Shown here: positions 6,011-7,997 of the stretch, one piece after another
How positions within the stretch are numbered: position 1 is the stretch's first letter
How the letters are laid out: every line of letters starts with the position of its first letter
Assembly: GCA_026193735.1 (NCBI GenBank)
Contig: JAPHUJ010000115.1
Location: 1 to 7,997 of the forward strand
Length of the DNA: 7,997 nucleotides
Source of the DNA: Sulfurovum sp.
GTDB taxonomy: Bacteria; Campylobacterota; Campylobacteria; Campylobacterales; Sulfurovaceae
Direction of reading: 5' to 3'
Translations under genes and position numbers: made by a program
The notes under the pieces: generated by a model
What the model saw: the letters and a program-made list of their open reading frames with translations, nothing else
The model's database searches: none
What the model was told of the DNA's origin: nothing

Positions 6011-6328
6011 ATGACCCTGGAAGAACTACAAAACACTATAAGATCAGAAGTAGGGGTGTTACTTTACTTCTCCGGAGAGAACTGTAACGTGTGCCATGCG
6101 CTTAGACCTAAGTTTAAAGAGGTGTTTGATGAGAACTTCCCTCAGCTCAAACAGATCTATCTCGATGCACATGAAAACCCGGAGATCTCTGCACATTTCC
6201 AAGTCTTTTCTGTACCTACGATGATCGTTTTCATGGATGGAAAAGAGTTTGCCAGAGAAGGACGTTCTGTGAGCTTACATCAGTTGACCGAAAAACTGAA
6301 ACGTCCTTACGGGATGATGACGGAATAG
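6011..6328 (+). CDS. Small thioredoxin-fold protein (CNVC motif)
   Basis: This 105-residue cytosolic protein has the thioredoxin fold. A first strand (VGVLLYFSG) leads to the redox motif Cys25-Asn-Val-Cys28, then the helix (HALRPKFKEVFDENF). A second strand (KQIYLDA) and the cis-proline loop FSVPTMIVF (Pro69) follow, then a final helix. Both cysteines are present, so it can in principle act as a dithiol reductant or oxidant. CNVC differs from the CGPC of classical thioredoxin, so it is a thioredoxin-like protein rather than trxA. There is no signal peptide. The ATG has AAGGA at 6000-6004 with 6 nt spacing. It lies 35 bp after selO with no terminator between, suggesting one transcript. Its substrate is unknown; reduction of the SelO disulfide is a reasonable inference. 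Confidence 0.87.
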   Translation: MTLEELQNTIRSEVGVLLYFSGENCNVCHALRPKFKEVFDENFPQLKQIYLDAHENPEISAHFQVFSVPTMIVFMDGKEFAREGRSVSLHQLTEKLKRPYGMMTE

Positions 6329-6466
6329 TGGAAGTTTGTCATACATGTAATTGATGTGTGGATTCTATTGCTAAATAATCCAAGACTTTTGAAAGTTTTC
6401 CCGAACTTCCTAAACATTCAAACTGTAGTGTTGTTACTCCCTTCATTTTTTTAGAAAAAATTTACG

Positions 6467-6487
6467 CCCAAAGGAAGTGCCCTTGGG
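6467..6487. repeat. Hairpin CCCAAAGG/CCCTTGGG
   Basis: CCCAAAGG (6467-6474) pairs with CCCTTGGG (6480-6487) with one A-C mismatch and a 5-nt loop. It is the left-most of the GC-rich hairpins in this interval. Confidence 0.55.
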
Positions 6488-6499
6488 GTGCAAAAAAGC

Positions 6500-6545
6500 G
6501 TCATGGTTCTCGAATCGCTTCGCTTTCAAGGGCGTTCGCCATGAC
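6500..6545. repeat. Hairpin GTCATGG/CCATGAC
   Basis: GTCATGG (6500-6506) and CCATGAC (6539-6545) are perfect inverted copies. CGAA (6511-6514) and TTCG (6535-6538) can extend the stem past a 4-nt bulge. The loop contains the left arm of the longer inverted repeat at 6513-6525. Confidence 0.55.
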
Positions 6546-6666
6546 AAAGGCACGCATTGCGTGATTCATAACAGAAGAGCATTAGTATCACTTGAACGAT
6601 ACCCTTTCATACATTGTACATAGTACGTCTTTTGACACTACGAACACCATTATAAGCGAAGCGATT
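6513..6666. repeat. 13-bp perfect inverted repeat spanning about 150 bp
   Basis: AATCGCTTCGCTT at 6513-6525 is the exact reverse complement of AAGCGAAGCGATT at 6654-6666. The arms are 128 bp apart and each sits in the loop of a separate hairpin. Such layered inverted repeats suggest a palindromic mobile element or a structured RNA. Confidence 0.6.
6551..6563. repeat. Short hairpin CACGC/GCGTG
   Basis: CACGC (6551-6555) pairs with GCGTG (6559-6563) around a 3-nt ATT loop. It is directly next to the GTCATGG/CCATGAC hairpin. Confidence 0.45.
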
Positions 6667-6681
6667 TGAGAGTAGTGTCGA
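6632..6681. repeat. Hairpin TTGACACTAC/GTAGTGTCGA
   Basis: The arms at 6632-6641 and 6672-6681 give a 10-bp stem with one T-G wobble. The 30-nt loop contains the right arm (6654-6666) of the 13-bp inverted repeat. Confidence 0.55.
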
Positions 6682-6688
6682 CTTTTGT

Positions 6689-6708
6689 ATACTTTTTTAG
6701 AAAAGTAT
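6689..6708. repeat. Hairpin ATACTTTT/AAAAGTAT
   Basis: This is a perfect 8-bp stem with a TTAG loop. It contains the second copy of the TTTTTTAGAAAA direct repeat, whose first copy is at 6447-6458. The two copies bracket the hairpin cluster. Confidence 0.5.
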
Positions 6709-6780
6709 GAGAGAAACAATGCCACAGTTTAAATGATTGGAGGTTCAATTAAAATGTCAGAAATGTATTTTAGTATATCT

Positions 6781-6809
6781 GTCATCCTCTGACTTGACCA
6801 GGGGATGAC
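6781..6809. repeat. REP-like imperfect palindrome downstream of exbD
   Basis: GTCATCCTCTG (6781-6791) and CAGGGGATGAC (6799-6809) form an 11-bp stem with one T-G wobble and a 7-nt loop. The form GTCATCC...CTTGA...GGATGAC resembles intergenic palindromes found in many bacterial genomes. It lies 24 bp past the exbD stop. No T tract follows on either strand, so it is more likely a REP-type repeat or mRNA-stabilising structure than an intrinsic terminator. Confidence 0.6.
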
Positions 6810-6833
6810 GAATAAGACGAATAATTAGTTTAG

Positions 6834-7211
6834 TTACTTCTTCGTAATAATAGAGATATTCTCAAAGCCTTTGGTTTTGAGAATATCTATAATGCTTACA
6901 AAATATTGAAAAGCACTTTCTTTGTCCATGTGTAAAGAGATCAAGTCTTTTTTAGGATCCAGTTTCATAAGTTTCTCTTTAATGAGGTCTAGACTTAATG
7001 CCTCTTTATCGTAAAAATACGTTCCCTCTTTATCTATAGCGATATGAACACTTTTTCTTTCTTCATTTTTCTTTGAACTGGCACTTGGTAGATCTACTTT
7101 GATGGTTTGATTGGTTACAAAAGTAGCTGTGGCAAGTACGATGACCAGTAGTACGAGTACGATATCGATGAATGGTACAACATTCATTTTATCAAAACGT
7201 TCTCGTCTCAT
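6834..7211 (-). CDS. exbD: ExbD/TolR-family biopolymer transport protein
   Basis: This 125-residue inner-membrane protein has the standard ExbD layout: a short basic cytoplasmic N-terminus (MRRERFDKMN), one transmembrane helix (about residues 11-32), and a periplasmic domain of about 90 residues. Asp16 in VVPFIDIVLVLLVIVL is the conserved membrane aspartate (Asp25 in E. coli ExbD) through which protons pass. With ExbB it forms the proton-driven motor that energises TonB-dependent uptake or a Tol-type system; sequence alone does not separate ExbD from TolR. The start at 7211 has a strong AGGAG (7219-7223) 7 nt upstream. Its ATG overlaps the TGA of the small upstream ORF (ATGA), implying translational coupling. 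No tonB is seen downstream before the repeat-rich interval. Confidence 0.9.
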   Translation of the reverse strand: MRRERFDKMNVVPFIDIVLVLLVIVLATATFVTNQTIKVDLPSASSKKNEERKSVHIAIDKEGTYFYDKEALSLDLIKEKLMKLDPKKDLISLHMDKESAFQYFVSIIDILKTKGFENISIITKK

Positions 7212-7333
7212 TGATGGGCTCCTTTTTGGACAAAGTCCAATAAAAAACTTTTCAACAAAGGGTTCACGTGACTGGGCACTTTTAATCTGCCTTTGTGTGT
7301 CAGCACTTTTATGTTAAGCATGCTTATTTTCAT
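7208..7333 (-). CDS. Small ORF (41 aa) between exbB and exbD, overlapping both
   Basis: The gap of about 100 bp between exbB and exbD is filled by an ORF in another frame. It starts at ATG 7333 inside the end of exbB (20-bp overlap; a second in-frame ATG is at 7321). It stops at a TGA in 7208-7210 that shares bases with the exbD ATG. The product begins MKISMLNIKVLTHKGRLKVP and ends LLKSFLLDFVQKGAHQ. It is basic, with a possible amphipathic C-terminal helix and no signal peptide or membrane segment. A GGGA lies about 9 nt before the first ATG, a modest ribosome site. The overlaps at both ends are typical of a translated operon member; exbB and exbD are otherwise usually adjacent. I do not recognise a family. 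It could also serve only to couple translation into exbD. Confidence 0.6.
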   Translation of the reverse strand: MKISMLNIKVLTHKGRLKVPSHVNPLLKSFLLDFVQKGAHQ

Positions 7334-7760
7334 CCTGAAGGATTTCCCATTTAGCTAAAATAGTATCTACTTTTGCAAGCAGTGCATTGTAGATGACTGT
7401 TGCCGGGATGGCTACTACCAGACCCGCAGCCGTAGCTTTAAGTGCCAGGGCTAAGTGTTTCATGATCTCACCAGGATTTATGGTATCTTGTTGGTCACCA
7501 ATGATGTAAAAAGTAAGAATGATAGCAAGAACAGTACCAAGCAGGCCTATGTAAGGTGCATTTGAACCTATGGATGCAATGGTTGCAAGGCGTTTAGAAA
7601 GGTCAAGCTCAAGAGAGAGTTTATGTTTATAGTCTTCTAATCTGACTGCACGGTAGAAAAGTACTCTTTCAATAGCATATGCAAAGGTAATGAAACTTAA
7701 GAAAAAGAGTAAACCTATTACTCCATAATCTATGATATCTTTTAGTTGTTCAATTGGCAC
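7314..7760 (-). CDS. exbB: ExbB/TolQ-family proton channel protein
   Basis: This 148-residue inner-membrane protein is predicted to have three transmembrane helices: about 13-35, 70-88 and 103-127. The MotA/TolQ/ExbB core is clear. The second helix has NAPYIGLLGTVLAIILTF with Thr76, and the third has LALKATAAGLVVAIPATVIYNALL with Thr110; these match Thr148 and Thr181 of E. coli ExbB, which line the proton path. The E. coli protein is 244 aa; the short form without the long N-terminus is usual in Campylobacterota such as Helicobacter. The start is GTG 7760, with GAGGA 6 nt upstream. An ATG 13 nt upstream is out of frame. It leads the operon exbB, small ORF, exbD. Assignment to ExbB rather than TolQ rests on length and pairing. 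Confidence 0.9.
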   Translation of the reverse strand: MPIEQLKDIIDYGVIGLLFFLSFITFAYAIERVLFYRAVRLEDYKHKLSLELDLSKRLATIASIGSNAPYIGLLGTVLAIILTFYIIGDQQDTINPGEIMKHLALALKATAAGLVVAIPATVIYNALLAKVDTILAKWEILQDENKHA

Positions 7761-7774
7761 TATTTTTCCTCATG

Positions 7775-7797
7775 ATATAATTTAATGTGCATTATAT
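7775..7797. promoter_or_regulatory. Inverted repeat ATATAAT-N9-ATTATAT over the exbB promoter
   Basis: ATATAAT (7775-7781) and ATTATAT (7791-7797) are perfect inverted arms 9 nt apart. They cover the predicted exbB -10 and transcription start. Iron (Fur) or nickel (NikR) control of exb genes is known in Helicobacter, and both regulators bind AT-rich palindromes, so an operator is plausible. Neither consensus is matched well, and AT-rich DNA makes chance palindromes common. Confidence 0.35.
7791..7796 (-). promoter_or_regulatory. -10 element for exbB operon
   Basis: TATAAT reads on the minus strand 30 bp before the GTG start, with a predicted transcription start near 7784. The -35 zone falls in a pair of 9-bp direct repeats, TGTTAAATC, at 7807-7815 and 7817-7825. 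These are spaced one helical turn (10 bp) apart and could bind an activator or repressor. Confidence 0.5.
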
Positions 7798-7806
7798 AGA
7801 ATATAG

Positions 7807-7825
7807 TGTTAAATCATGTTAAATC
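7807..7825. repeat. Tandem direct repeat TGTTAAATC x2 with 10-bp period
   Basis: Two identical 9-mers are separated by one base, in the intergenic space between exbB and gyrA, upstream of the exbB -10. The one-turn spacing places both copies on the same face of the helix. Confidence 0.5.
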
Positions 7826-7835
7826 CATTTTAAGA

Positions 7836-7891
7836 TACCTAGCATCGGTTTTAAGCGGTTTTAGGCCTTTGCATTAAGCCGATGTTAGGTA
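7836..7891. repeat. Long inverted repeat upstream of gyrA
   Basis: TACCTAGCATCGG (7836-7848) and CCGATGTTAGGTA (7879-7891) pair over 13 bp with one G-T wobble, and the stem can extend 3 bp inward. The 30-nt loop holds CGGTTTTAAG followed directly by CGGTTTTAGG, a 10-bp near-repeat. The right arm reaches the candidate gyrA -10. No T tract follows, so it is not a typical terminator; an operator or a structured element is possible. Confidence 0.55.
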
Positions 7892-7904
7892 CAATAAATA
7901 CAAT
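7868..7904 (+). promoter_or_regulatory. Candidate gyrA promoter
   Basis: TTTGCA (7868-7873) and TACAAT (7890-7895) are spaced 16 bp. A second TACAAT lies at 7899-7904. Transcription from either would leave a leader of about 15-25 nt carrying the AAGGA ribosome site (7917-7921). Confidence 0.4.
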
Positions 7905-7926
7905 TTTTTACACAACAAGGAAATGC

Positions 7927-7997
7927 ATGAGCGATCTGTTTGAAGAGCAACAAAATACCGAAGAAGTGTTAATAGAAGATAGTATGAAGGCCAGCTA
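7927..7997 (+). CDS. gyrA: DNA gyrase subunit A, N-terminal start (3' partial)
   Basis: Only the first 23 codons lie in the window. The start is ATG 7927, with AAGGA at 7917-7921 and 5 nt spacing. The product begins MSDLFEEQQN and continues to VLIEDSMKAS, with the next codon beginning TA (Tyr or stop). An acidic leader followed by IEDSMKASY matches the beginning of epsilonproteobacterial GyrA, just before the conserved LDYSMSVIVGRALPD region that should follow. GyrA is the DNA-cleaving subunit of gyrase, which introduces negative supercoils. ParC has a similar start but is absent from many Campylobacterota, so GyrA is favoured. The catalytic tyrosine lies outside the window. Confidence 0.8.
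   Translation, partial: MSDLFEEQQNTEEVLIEDSMKAS

Larger units (their letters stand above)
6329..6833. other. About 500-bp gene-free, repeat-rich interval between converging operons
   Basis: No ORF here shows family features or a convincing start. The interval holds at least six hairpins or inverted repeats, listed separately, and a GC-richer core around 6465-6570 in otherwise AT-rich DNA. A 12-bp direct repeat, TTTTTTAGAAAA, occurs at 6447-6458 and 6693-6704. It flanks most of the hairpins and could bound a small non-autonomous element. No tRNA or rRNA is recognised. No clear terminator with a T tract follows the thioredoxin-like gene or exbD. Confidence 0.6.

Noticed and set aside
6385..6400. 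ACTTTTGAAAGT followed by TTTC as a terminator of the selO operon
   Set aside because: The stem is only about 5 bp of A/T-rich pairs with an interrupted T run; too weak to call.
6339..6446. Minus-strand ORF of 35 codons beginning MKGVTTLQFECLGSSG
   Set aside because: It reads somewhat like protein, but it has no ribosome site (only an A-rich run before the ATG) and no recognised family. It sits in the repeat-rich interval and is more likely part of a dispersed repeat. A genome-wide search would settle it.
6500..6708. CRISPR-like array
   Set aside because: The repeats are inverted and of unequal type, with no regular direct repeat-spacer pattern and no cas genes.
6754..6792. A 12-residue plus-strand ORF preceded by TGGAGG
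   Set aside because: The ribosome-like site is 10 nt away, the ORF is tiny and it ends inside the REP-like hairpin. No promoter or conservation evidence supports it.
6781..6809. Intrinsic terminator for exbD
   Set aside because: The stem is good, but the minus-strand sequence after it (AGATATAC) has no T tract, so it is listed as a REP-like repeat instead.

Overview
The window looks like a chromosomal segment of a Campylobacterota (epsilonproteobacterial) genome, most plausibly a Sulfurovum- or Sulfurimonas-like chemolithotroph. The reasons are the AT-rich composition, the divergent N-terminus of the YebC protein, the short ExbB (148 aa) and ExbD (125 aa), and the N-terminus of GyrA. The assignment comes from recognising protein families; no database was searched. 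Nothing looks like a phage, plasmid or CRISPR locus, and most genes are housekeeping.

Layout. (1) Positions 1-1410, plus strand: the 3' end of rmuC, then ppk2 (polyphosphate kinase 2), then an arsC-type reductase. The three overlap one another and look like one operon. (2) 1490-3183, plus strand: a monocistronic ABC-F ATPase of the YbiT type with a TTG start and a strong terminator. (3) 3255-3672, plus strand: two tandem, paralogous 45-codon genes. Each encodes a signal peptide followed by a 25-residue mature peptide predicted to begin His-His. They have their own promoter-like element and terminator. This is the least explained coding content in the window. (4) 3713-4450, minus strand: a YebC/TACO1-family gene. 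It is divergent from (5) 4539-6328, plus strand: selO (protein AMPylase) followed 35 bp later by a small thioredoxin-fold protein. A 12-bp palindrome lies between the divergent promoters. (6) 6329-6833: about 500 bp without a convincing gene, packed with inverted repeats and ending in a REP-like palindrome. (7) 6834-7760, minus strand: exbB, a 41-codon ORF not previously obvious, and exbD. They overlap like a translationally coupled operon. (8) 7927 to the end, plus strand: the first 23 codons of gyrA, preceded by a long inverted repeat.

How the genes may work together. ExbB and ExbD form the proton-driven motor for TonB- or TolA-type energy transduction, and the small ORF between them may be an accessory product. 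SelO keeps both cysteines that form its regulatory disulfide (Cys272 and Cys476), so a thioredoxin-like protein in the same operon is a natural candidate redox partner. RmuC, PPK2, YbiT and YebC act in DNA maintenance, polyphosphate/nucleotide metabolism and translation, with no obvious shared pathway. The most promising leads are the His-His peptide pair, the exbB-exbD intervening ORF, the SelO-thioredoxin pairing and the hairpin-rich intergenic element.
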